NCBI RefSeq assembly: GCF_949628215.1
Contig: NC_134277.1
Span: forward strand, 109,509,463 to 109,573,462
Reading direction: 5' to 3'
DNA: 64,000 bases
Source: Phalacrocorax aristotelis
Lineage: Eukaryota; Chordata; Aves; Suliformes; Phalacrocoracidae
Shown here: piece by piece, positions 50,479-62,000 of the stretch
How the letters are laid out: each line of letters begins with the position of its first letter
Position numbering within the stretch: the first letter of the stretch is position 1
Position numbers and translations under genes: made by a program
The notes under the pieces: generated by a model
The model's database searches: none
What the model saw: only the letters and a program-made list of their open reading frames with translations
What the model was told of the DNA's origin: nothing

Positions 50479-53400
50479 AAAGTAGATAACAATGTTATAT
50501 CATTATTATGCTATTTTGCCACTTTAGAAACAAAGTTAGACACTCAGTAAAGCAGTACAAAGGCCTCAGAGACAGAAGCTGACTGGTAAGAAAAAAATAC
50601 ATTTTGAGGGAAGGACAAACAGAAACAGCCCAAATAATGAGGCCACTATGATCAAAGCACAAAGGACAGTGACTATTTCCCACAAACATATGGGCATGTC
50701 GGGATAGTGGCTTCTGGGGAAGATAAGAACTTCACATCCTTGTCTTTAGGATACAATAGAGCAGAAACAAAAAACAGAATTAGTGTTGCCATCTACAGCA
50801 CTGATGAGGTCCAAAACATTAACGCTGAAATGAAACCTCTAAAAAACTCTAAAGAATTTCTGATTCAACTGCTGGGAAAAAATAAACGTGCAGTTGTAGA
50901 GTCAGAATATTCTTACTAGTTATTATAGCTGGAGCTTTTATTTACAGGGACTCTGTTAAGTAATTATTATAATAATGAAGACGGCTTTCATGTCCATGTC
51001 AAAGACAGAACTGCAGTCCAAGGAAAGGTCCAAAACTTCTCAGAATGGAAGTATAAAGGTATGTGTTATATTTCCCACCTCATTTTGGCACAGTTTCTTA
51101 TTTGTCAGAATGTAAGTTCCTCGCTACTTCTATTCATCTCTTTAACAGAGAGGACATTTTCATAATCGGTTACTGCAGCCATTGGTTTGAAACGCATTGG
51201 TTCCTCTGGATGGAAAAAGCACCTACTTTGCCATTGAAGCTAAGCAGAGTATAATTTTATGCATTCAGCCATGACAGCACTTGTTGATTTAAAGCCAATT
51301 ATATGATTACCAAAAGAAATCCCTAGAATATTTTGCAGAAAAGTCATTCTTTTCCTGACCTCTGAAAGCTCCACTGATCAAAACCTTGTATCTCTTACGG
51401 AAGAAAAATTAAGCAATTATAGTAATTAATGAAGGAACAGTAATGGAACCTCCATTAAAGGGGGTAATGTATTCCCTTCTAAAAGACACATCCTGATCTG
51501 GTTTATTAACAGACGTGTGATATTGGCAGAAGATCTCGCTTAAAAAAGCAGTTTTCTTTATCTTTCACAGAAAGTTTTACTAAAACTACTTAAATCAAAG
51601 GTTATCAGAAAACAAATTTTTCACTTCCTTTTAGCCATGTTGATTGAAGTTAAAAAACTATTTCTCTACCTAGTTATGTCAGATTGAATCTAAGTACTTG
51701 CACCTTCATTATCACCATGGCAGCTCTATTCATAGTATTCTTCGTTACTTCCTCAGCCACAGTAACTTTTGTTTTGACAAAGAGTGCCAATAAAAATTTA
51801 AATTGCTCAAAAAGAGCTTCACAGATGAATTGTCTTGTGTATAAATTTACCTTTTTCCCAAAGCTAATTAAAATAGTGTTCTGCAAGGAAATTACTTTCC
51901 TTGCAAAAACCATCTATTGATATTATTTCTAAAAGTTCACAGTAAAACAAAAATGTTTCAAACAGGACCAGTCCAAAACCTGTACTTTCTTCAGGAACTA
52001 GAAAGCTATTAATGTTACTTGAGACAATAAATGGAACTGGAAAATGACATTCTGATAATGTGAAGGCAGCTATCTTGGGGACAAAGGTTGGTAACCAGAG
52101 TCCTTTCCATCTCTAGTAGTTGCATAACTAAAGATTTTGAAAGAAAGCAGAATAAAACCAAACCTAATAGTGGTGCCAAAAAAAAAAAAAAGCCTAAAAT
52201 TGCAGAAAGCCAGAGTGAACTAATTAGTCCCTTACCCAGCCAGAGATAAATATCTGTATTTCAGGGAAACATGTTTCGGCATCTATTATTATTATTATAA
52301 TTACAGTGAGTAATTGAGGATTCACAGACAGAGTGTGTTTGTAGGCACTAGAATAAATACATGCGGTGAGCTCCGGAGAGATGATGGCAAAGGAAACATA
52401 GCGAGTAGGCAGCTGGGAATGTCACGTATTTCAACCTGGAAGAGCATTTGGCTTCATACCTTGATGCTGGCTGATCACCAGCTTTCTCATTAGAAGATGT
52501 TTTGTTCAGGCACAATGGCATAAATAAAGATAATGTGCTTTCAGGTCTGTGTTTGCATTCACATTTCATCCCACTCCTGATGATCATACAGGGACACGTT
52601 CTTTTGGCACAAGTGGGATTTCAACATACAGGCCTATGCTCCCTCCTGTCAGTCATTCCAGCTTTGATGCCTGAAGTCATTCTTGAGACACTGGGAAACT
52701 ACATTTAAAGACCTGGCAAGATGTTGCAACCCCAACCCAAACAGACACTACATTCCAGTCAGTACCTATGCCTCTACCTCTTACCTTTGTGTTACCAGTG
52801 GGATCTTCTCCCAGCTGGTGCCACAAGGGTAAAACCAAGCTTTCTGATCTTCCCAAACACTTGCATAATGGGAGACAGGGAAATGTTTCCTGCTGAGAGA
52901 GATTGCTTCTTTCTCTGTAGACTTGTCAGTGTAGTGGATCTCCCTAATACAGCAAGAGTGTTTCCATGTAAGTCCATACTTCCTTCCATACAGATAAAGC
53001 TAAGCTCAGAGTAAAGCCCAGAGTAACAGTAATGCACAGTATCTTAATTTTTTGTGACATTTCTAATTGCTGGTTTAAATCTTCTATACAAGTGACTTAC
53101 TCGGGATAATCTTGTAGTGTCCTCTAGATAAGGAACTCACATCACCGGTAGCTCTCTATGCAGTAGCTGTCCATGTGCACTCACATGTGGAACGACATAG
53201 GCTAAAGGTGCACATTCAGTCTTTCTGCTCAACTATACGCTGATTGATAGCTGGTTTTATGTAGTACCTCAGCACATAAAACCAGAATTCCTTACTTACA
53301 ACACCCGGTCCACACATGGAAAAGGTTGTAGCACCCCGCCATCCACAAAAGTAGGGAAGAAAAGAGCATACTGAGATAGAAGTATGCTGTCTAAGAAAGG

Positions 53401-53930
53401 AAAACCCTTCCTAGGCAGACTTCCTTCCCCAACTTCTTATTTACCAGTGCATGACTATATCATTCCAGCTGCTGTATGCTTTAGGTATCCACTATATTTC
53501 CCTCCAGAACTTACAGCTTTTAAGCTTCTAATAGAAGTCCATCATTAATTCTGTGCTCTTTTAAACTGCTAGAAGCAGTTTTGCACTTTTTTAAAGCTGA
53601 GGTGTCTTTCAAGGCTTACTGGGGGTTCAGAAGCATCATCCTGATCCCAGCTCTCCTGGGACTGATGGAAAGGGGAACACAACAACCTTCTCTCACCTGA
53701 AGCTGAAGCCCAGGCTTGCTCCTTCACTCACTTTCATTTCCCCCAGACAAGTTAATAGAGGTAGGTGCTACCTGCTGCTGGATTCTGCCATGAATGCTGA
53801 GCTCTGTCCACATAAGCTGAGTTTTCAGTGATTTTACTTCACTGGCAGATATAGGATCCCTGTTTTTCCCCTGTCTAACATGATGACAAGCCTGTTAAGT
53901 AAGAAGCAAGGTGTTTCGGCACACCTGCTT
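50479..53930. other. Unassigned AT-rich sequence
   Basis: No gene recognised. It contains an A-run near 52180-52193 and a perfect 12-bp inverted repeat at 53251-53285 (listed separately). Confidence 0.45.
53251..53285. repeat. Perfect 12-bp inverted repeat (hairpin)
   Basis: CTGGTTTTATGT and its exact reverse complement ACATAAAACCAG flank the 11-base loop AGTACCTCAGC. The stem is too short for a typical pre-microRNA. Confidence 0.8.
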
Positions 53931-54045
53931 GGAAGGAAGGGAAGAAGGGAGGAAGGGAGGGAGGAAGCGAGGGAAGGAGGGAGGGAGGAAGCGAGGGAAG
54001 GAGGGAGGGAGGAAGCGAGGGAAGGAGGGAGGGAGGAAGGAAGGA
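53931..54045 (+). repeat. Purine-rich minisatellite with 24-bp unit
   Basis: A G/A tract of about 115 bases broken only by single C bases at 53968, 53992 and 54016. Three exact tandem copies of a 24-bp unit (GGAAGCGAGGGAAGGAGGG followed by AGGGA) occupy 53963-54034. Because 24 is a multiple of three, both strands stay open and give repetitive frames (EEAREGGR on plus, LPPSLLPS on minus) that are not genes. A canonical G-quadruplex pattern lies at 53939-53961. Confidence 0.93.
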
Positions 54046-55506
54046 CAAGTACCAGCTTAGGAAGATTAGCTTCATTTTCAAGAAAAGGTCTGAAACTGTG
54101 GCATGCACAGTTGGAGAATAACCACAGTAATTCAAGTTCGGATTGGTTACAGAGTCAGGGCAGTGCTGGCAGTAGCCTGACAGCAACTGTAGATAAACTC
54201 ATCAAACTACTTGGCTCATTGGATTGAACAAGACCAGGAGGACCTAGAAAAAAACTTCAATTTGTTTTGTGTAGGAGAAACCATGAGCCATGAAAGAAAC
54301 CTGAAGTTGACAAAGGTTGGTAGAAACAAGATAGGAGTCATTACCCCACAATCAGCAGTGATAAAAACAAGAAAGATCCAAGGAACTGCATACTGAAAGA
54401 GCACCCAGATCTAATGTGATGTAGCAGTAAAGCAGCCAGGAGAGAATAAAACTATTTCTCACTGATGAGCTAATAACCTTTAAATCCCTTTAGTTCCCCT
54501 GAGTTGTCAATAGCTTTCACAAAAACACTTCAGCAATAATAGCCTGTGCGTTGAATAACCTGTTATTCAATAACAATAACCACTGAAAAGAGATGTGATA
54601 AAGAACTTGGCAAGGACAGCCCATGTTGCAAAAGAGAAGAAAGTGGAAAAATAAGCCAGTCTGTCAGCATATTCTGGGATGCTACCAGCAGCTACGCTTG
54701 ACATAGATTTCTTAATATAGAGAAAACTCAGTTTTTAAAACACGGAGAATTCTGATGTTATAAGTACATAATCTTCATCGACCTTGCTATAACAAGACAA
54801 TGAAAAGGAGAGAAGCAGAAAAGGGAGTTAGGTCATTTGTGATGTCCCCTCTATCCTTCCATGAAAGTTGTCATCCCAGTCAACTCATTAACTTTGCTTC
54901 TCCCTGAACTTCTTGAACCGCCTTTGACAGCTTCACCTTTCATCACAGAGCTCCCTGTCACTTGGGTTGCTCAAGCAGATCAAAACTGCTTGAGGGAAGT
55001 TTCCTCCTTTTCTTTCACCTTGCCAACAGAGCAAGAAGAAACGCAAAGTCTGAATGAACTCCAGTGTCATACCTTCAAAATAACATGGGTCACTTGAGAG
55101 CTGTGAAGTGCCTCTGTCACAGTTTTAGTCTTATTGCAGTGAAGTTGTATTCAGTTTTGTATCTGCTTATTTCTGTGCCTGTATATTGCTTTACCTCCAA
55201 CTGCACAGCAAAGGTTTTGAGAAGAGAAACTCTTTTTTGACATAGAATGCCACAAAAAGCCAGAGAATTCGGCAGAGTTTTGCAGAGATGTGCTGTCTGT
55301 GCCCTGCAATATTTAGGCCTGTGGCAGCATAATTTGCCTTAGGAAATTATTCTTTCAAAAATTTTGGAATAAGTTCTTCAGAGGACCATAGTGATACCTG
55401 CAGCTCAGGCACCACAGGTCTCTAAGCAGAAGGGCAAGGCCATTCTTATACAAAACACCCTTCTGCCTCTGCCAGGTTTGGGTCAGTCCTGTTCTGTTCT
55501 GAGTAG
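54046..55506. other. Unassigned intergenic sequence
   Basis: No gene or repeat recognised. Confidence 0.45.
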
Positions 55507-55511
55507 TCAGT
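55507..55511. repeat. Target-site duplication, left
   Basis: TCAGT directly before the LTR, repeated at 56091-56095 directly after it. Confidence 0.85.
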
Positions 55512-56090
55512 TGCTGTGGGTTAACCTTGGCCAGCAGCTCAGTCCCACGCAGCCACTCACTCACTCGCACCAGTGGGATGGGAGAGGAAATGGAAGGGTA
55601 AAAGTGCAAAAACTTGTGGGTTGAGATAAAGACAGTTTAATAGGTAAAGCAAAAGCCACTCATGCAAGCAAAGCAAAACAAGGAATTCATTCACTGCTTC
55701 GCATGGGCAGGCAGGTGTTCAGCCATCCCGAGGAAAGCAGGGCTCCATCACGTGTAATGGTTACATGGGGAGACAAAGGCCATCACTCCAAACATTCCCA
55801 CTTCCTCCTCCTTTCCTTGAGCTTTTTATCAGTGTCATATGGTATAGGATATCCCTTCAGTCAGTTGGGGTCAGCTGCCCTGTCTGTGTCCCCTCCCAAC
55901 TTCTTGTGTATCCCCAGGCTACTCGCTGGTGGGACAGCATGAGAAAGACAAAAAGCCTTGTTACTGTGTAAGTATTGCTCAGCAATAACAAAAACATCAG
56001 TCTGTTATCAACACTGTTTTGGTAACCAATCCAAAATGTAGCACCATACAAGTTACTGCAAAGAACATTAACCCAATAAATACTGGTACA
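55512..56090 (-). mobile_element. Solo LTR of an avian endogenous retrovirus (ERVL-like)
   Basis: A complete 579-bp LTR in minus orientation. The sense strand starts TGTACCAGTATTTATTGGG and ends with CCACAGCA, giving TG...CA termini. It contains a TATA-like GATAAAAAG (complement of 55822-55830) and an ATTAAA polyadenylation signal (complement of 55636-55641) before the GTTAACCCACAGCA end. A TCAGT duplication of 5 bp flanks it, the length typical of ERVL and some ERV1 elements. No internal retroviral sequence is present, so the provirus was lost by LTR-LTR recombination. The family assignment is from recognition of the avian LTR type, not a database match. Confidence 0.88.
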
Positions 56091-56095
56091 TCAGT
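56091..56095. repeat. Target-site duplication, right
   Basis: TCAGT, matching 55507-55511. Confidence 0.85.
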
Positions 56096-59000
56096 GTGAA
56101 GAAATTATATTTGCTTCAGCTATAGGAATTATGATCAATTAAAAAAAAAACCAAACAAACAAATGAAAAAACCCTTAGTAAATATTATCAGTAAAGTTGA
56201 AATGAGAAAACGAGAGTAGCACCAGATGGATCTTTAGTCTCATAAAATACCTAAGCCACCTTGAAAGAAGAGAATGTATGAGAAAATATGCCATTAACTT
56301 TCCAAACCCAGAAAGGGGGAGAAATAAGATTGATTTTGTATATAGAACTTTTGGAGGTTTATATTTTTGTGCTTACTGTTCTTTTATACATAAATATATT
56401 GTTACAAATGAATGCTTCCTCAAGAACACGCTACACAGGAGAGAGCAAAATCCTTTCTGTTTACATGGCAAATGCTTGCTCACTTCTTTTGTTCTAACTT
56501 TTGCCTCTGCTGTATAGAAACAACACTTAGCTAAAGTAAACTTGCAGGAAACCTCACTAAGTAAAAGTGGAGAAGCAGGATGTTTTGGCTCCCACTCCTG
56601 TATCTCACTTTCAACTGGGACATCAGGAACAGTCAAGGGCCTATACTTCCTCATTTGTCAAATGGAAGAAGCTGAAGTTCCTGAGGCAAGACACTCAAAT
56701 GCTCACACAGAAGAGAATTAAATACTATCGTCTTTTTCCCATGACCCTTAGAGTCTTGACATTAATACTGTTCAGGCAATCTAGCAGGATAACACTGGAA
56801 CAGAGTGTATTTTTGCAAATTTGGGTTAAGATACATTGGCAGAAGTCCACAGCATGAAACTCCCCTAGCAGATATTCTCACAGCTATCCAAAGTCTTACC
56901 ACATTCCACTGGAGCATCATTCCTTTTCAAAGTTGACATTTGTAGGAAATTACATGTGTTACATCCTCTTGGGAGTTATTTAACATGTATTAGCTACTCA
57001 CTGAAGCAGAATTATTCAAAAGAAACAGATACGTTTCATGTTTTGACAGTTTCCAGTCTTTAAAAAACAGGTTGAACTTTACTGCATAATCTATCTCTCC
57101 AGAAAAATCTCCTAGCTCCCTCCTTTGTAGCAACAAAACAGTGAAAAATCAAGTAACACCATCTCTCAACTAATGCAAAAGGAGATAGCAAAATGATAAG
57201 CCTGAATACATAAAAATATTTGAAATTCATTCCTTTAGATCTAAAAACCTTTGGAGTAATTTAAAAATTAAATCCTAACTGGCTTCATGGGTCCCACCAT
57301 TATTGATTTTTCTAAGAAAAAGATAACACAAGACTTCAGCAGTAATATCCTTTCAAATGCATTCGCAGATAAACAGCACTTCCCCATTTGTGCTCCCACA
57401 GAAGAGATTACTTCGACACACACAGAGAAACCCCTGTAACTTCAAAAGGTTCTCATATATTGCTTTCAGGGTATAAGACAGTTACTGGATGGAAAAGTTT
57501 TATTCCTGGTAATTACATAAGAAAATTTCTCAACATGGCAGCTGTGAGCCTCTCTCTCCAGCATTTTGGAGCAATTCAGTTGGGTACAGAAAATTAGCAC
57601 TCAAGGCCAGAGTTCAAGTCTGTAAGAAGAGATCCAGTGTCTTTTCCTTTTGGCAGCTGTTGTTCAGATGTTTTGGTGACCATTCTGAGGTAAATAAGAT
57701 TTTCAGTCATGAAAGTGCTTATCACAACATAGGACGAGTTACAGCAATATAGTTTCAACTCATGAAGGAGCAAGCTGCTACATGAGACCCAATCATTTGG
57801 CCAGCTACAGATGACATAATTTTGGATCTTGTAAAGCTAGTGAAAAATGAGGAAGTGCATTCAGAGAAAATATATGGAACTTTTAAGTCTCTCACAATTT
57901 TAACTTCTATTTCAAACCAAACAAAAAACCCTTTCAAACCAAATAAAACAATTTTTTCCTTGTTCTTTTTATTCCTTTTAAACTTTTTCTTCCCCAATAA
58001 TTTTGGTAAAAAAGACAAGCCAAGCATCAGCAGGAAGAAATAGGAAAAAATACTCCTTCCGTTATAAAAAATTGTGAAGCTTCATAAAAGTACATTTGAA
58101 GCTGAAAATATAATGGAAAATATACTAAATGATCACCTTTTACCCTTTTTTGAGAAAGGCTTTTGCAGTGCCAGAACTGTCCTGTACTGCTAAAGCCAAA
58201 TCATCCTGTTAAAGTGTCTTAGCTTCAATGGCCTTTGTATAGGAATGCTTCTGTAGCCAAGGGGTCCCTGGTCACTTCATAGGAAATGACAGGCAGAGCC
58301 TGAGACCTAAATGTGAAACCTCGACACAGTCACATTTCATAAAAATGGGTTACAAAGCACGACAAGTTTCAGAACCTTCATTTCATAAAGCATGTTTGTC
58401 CTCCTGTGGACAGTCATTCAGCTCTGGTTTGAACGGAAGACTTCATCCTGTTCCAGTAAGGAGTACTCCACAACCCAGTCTGCAGACAAATGCTCCAAGC
58501 TGGGGCAGGGTGGGTGGGGGAAACTCTTCGGAGTGAAACAGGTAGTAGCAGCAACTATGTCTTGGGAACATTTTTCCTTTTGATCAGCTCTCTTCTGCTT
58601 ACATTATTTTCTAAGTAACTGCAATTGACTCCGTGAGTGCTTCAGGAGCATCCACAGCAAATCTAGGTTAGGAGATAAGAAGATCAACTTAAGTACATTA
58701 TCGAAGGTGAAAAAACATTCTAGCATGGCTAGTGGCTGTCATAAGGCATGACAAGGCTCATCTCAGAACAACCAGGATGCACGAGAAAGCCTCCATGGTC
58801 AAGGTCCTAAAGACACTAACATCCCAAATAGCACAGCAGTAGACAAAAGACAAAAATAAGCAGCTTACCTGTGAAACTGGTGGATGGGCAGAGTATGCTG
58901 TTTTCTTTCTCAAGGTGAGAGAAAAGGAAGGTCATTTTACTAACTGTGGAGAGGAGCAAGGGATGTCGTGCTCCAGTTCTATGATCGTAAATGTTTTGTC

Positions 59001-62000
59001 ATTAGAGCCCCCGCAGACACCCTTTTTTAGCAGGTCTTGTGTCCTGGGAGTCTCTCTGAAGCTGTCACTTTGACAGACAGCCATGCCTGCACTGGCCTTG
59101 CCACTCTGGTCAGCTGCTGCACAGCCCTGTGTAATTCCTTTCTGTACCCCATGGCTACTTTCGCAAACTGTCATGCCCCAGTTGCCTTAATCCCACACTT
59201 CAGTTGTCATTTCTCAGGCAGACTATGTAATTAACTCTTTTCTTCTTTCCCTTCAAACCAATCCATCTACTTCCTAACACAATGTTGTTTCCCATTTTTG
59301 GAAACAATTCCGATGTGTAAGACTCTCTGCTATTTAAGCACTCGGATTATACAGAGGATAATTATGAGGTTGGTAAATATTGAAAAGCTACTTTCCAAAG
59401 CAAGAAGGCAACACCATAGACAAAAGCACAAACGTTAGAGGAGAAAAAAAAGTTGCTAAGCAAGTCTGTGTAAAACAATAACATTGTTTTAATTAAATTG
59501 TGAGCCTGCCCCATAGGCTGTAGCACAAGAGGCTGGCAGAGGCAGTAGGAAAGTTTGTAATTTTCCTCCAGTGGTGGAAGTTCACTACTTACTGAAATGT
59601 ATTAAAAACTTTCCTACCCCTGCATTGGCTCATACATGGTGATGGTTCGTGTATGAATTATTCTGTGTTTCTATTACATAAAGCAGGAGGGTGAGGTTTG
59701 CAGTTATAGCATTTACTAAAGTGACTTTATTACAATCCTCACCCTGATCTCACTTTCCAAGCCAATTAGTCTGGTGGCACTGGGTGGATAAAGAGGAGCG
59801 ATGACATGACATGTTCAGCTCAGTGCTCTTGGGATATTTGCTTGGTCATAACTGGGCAAAATTACTTCCTACAGTGTCTCACACTAAGACAGTGGGTAGT
59901 GCTTCTCATTTCCCTTTTCCATCATGAGGGGAATGCATGAACACGACACGACTGGAACAAGAGAAAAAATTCAGTCCCAGAATTTTCCTTTGTCTTCTTG
60001 CAGTAGTGTGAGCGCCTTTATTCCCACTATGGCCAGGCTGCAACTTTCAGTCTAGACCACAAAGGAGGAGAAAAAAAACTGCTTCATGTACAACTGGGCT
60101 GCAAGTTTTTGAACTGAAATAAGTAGAATAATACACAATGCGAATTGTCCCCAGCAGGATTCAAATAGTTTGCCTCTTCAGCTCTCCATCCATTTTAAAA
60201 GCCCATTGGACTCCCAGGAAATCTGCTGTTGGATTGAGATGAGTATTTTCATGTATTTTATTTCTAATGGCTAAGACTGTCTTTGGGAAATTCCTACCCT
60301 GCATTTACTGCATTTCTACTCACTTTTATTTTGAGAAAAAAAGGCTGAGGCATAATGGTTATTTTCATTCATCTTCTTTGAAGTCTATTGGGAGAAAAAC
60401 AATCTAAATCAGAATATTTTAACACTATAGTAAGAATTTGCAAGAAACAGTCATGGGGGAAAGAATATCTCTGGAGTCCCCAGTAATGGCTGACTTTTAT
60501 TTTGTCACCTAACCATGGGTTATATAATGGTGTATGCAAAATGAAGATCAGCATAATACCATTCATATAACTGGCCCTTCAAAGTTCTTCCTGTATTTCA
60601 TCTTGCCTAGAGGACAAAAATGTACCATCAAAAGACATCTGGAACATGTTTCTTCCTTCCAAACATCCTGCCTGCTGCATAAAGATTCATGATGGTTACT
60701 TACATATTTGCCAATGAACTTTTCACTCAGAGTCTTTGTACCACACCACCCCTCACTGCTCTTCCTGTGCCAAAGCCACAAAAAGTCAAGGTGTTGGTAA
60801 CTCCTAATGGCCCTGCAATCCCTGCTCTGCGGACAGAGAAGTTGGCAAAACAATCTGCGTCCAGGGACCTCAAACAAGTTTTAAGAGGACCCACTACAAA
60901 AATATGAGTAAATAGAAACTTGCACTGTACAAGCACTAACAAGTAAAGACATCTGTTTGAAAATAATTCTTAACCAGCTAGATTATGGGGCTACTAAAAT
61001 GATACGCAGGCACCATAGATGTTAGTATTAAACAGGAATTTCTACTCAAACCAAACTGAACATTAAACACACACTTGGAAACTTCAGAACTGCTCTAGAA
61101 CCCATAAGTAAACACTTCTACTTATTTCTAAATGTATTCCAAAGGAGTTCTCCCATCGCAATCAAGAATTATTATATCATTTATCTTTTAACATTTTATA
61201 TACACAGTTTGCCATCTGATGGTTGAATGGATGCCTAGGATGACAGCTCATCCTTTTACTTGTGGGAATTTAAAGATGAACATTGACAGGTGTGAATTTA
61301 AGATGATTTTTATTATTCCCTTGCATTATACCTCCTCCAAATTTTGTAATTCATTGCTACCTATATTAAATATTTTGGAGGCAGCAAAAATACACAAATA
61401 ACCAAAGCTCTGGATGATTAGAGATGCAGTAACCATAACAAATGCAAAACTAAATAATGTTAATCATAGTTGATTCAAATAAGGTTAGACAATTCCAGGA
61501 AATTAGTTGATAAATTAAATGTGTCATGTCACTGCTAAATCTGGATAAATGCATTTTAACATAAATTATTCTATGAGCTTAATTCTTCTTTCTGTTTTTT
61601 TTTTTTTTAAATCAATTAATTATACCATCAGCACTTCTCAGTTGAAGCAAAATTTTGTACAAAGCTACTTCACAGTTCAGGCTCTTCTCTTGTACCGTGA
61701 TTTCTGATTCATTTCTTGTGTTAACCTTTGTATAGTTCTGATGTTCTGGTCTTAACCCAGTCTCATGAAAGCTTCTAGTGTGAACCTCCACATCTATAAA
61801 TGTAGGCAAACTTCTTTTGGACCATATTAAGAAGAACAGAGTTATCACTGTTCATTAGCTTTCTTGGGAAAAAGACCAGAACATTTGCTAACTTTCCATG
61901 AAACTTAATTCAAAATTTTAAGACCAGAACAGATTAACATGATCAACTAATCTGACTTTCATAATAAAGGCCATAAAAATCTCAGCCTGTGATTTCTGCA

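Noticed and set aside
53880-54227. 115-codon frame rich in Glu/Arg/Gly repeats, and its Leu/Pro/Ser-rich antisense partner
   Set aside because: Both arise from the 24-bp purine minisatellite, whose unit is a multiple of three. There are no other gene features.
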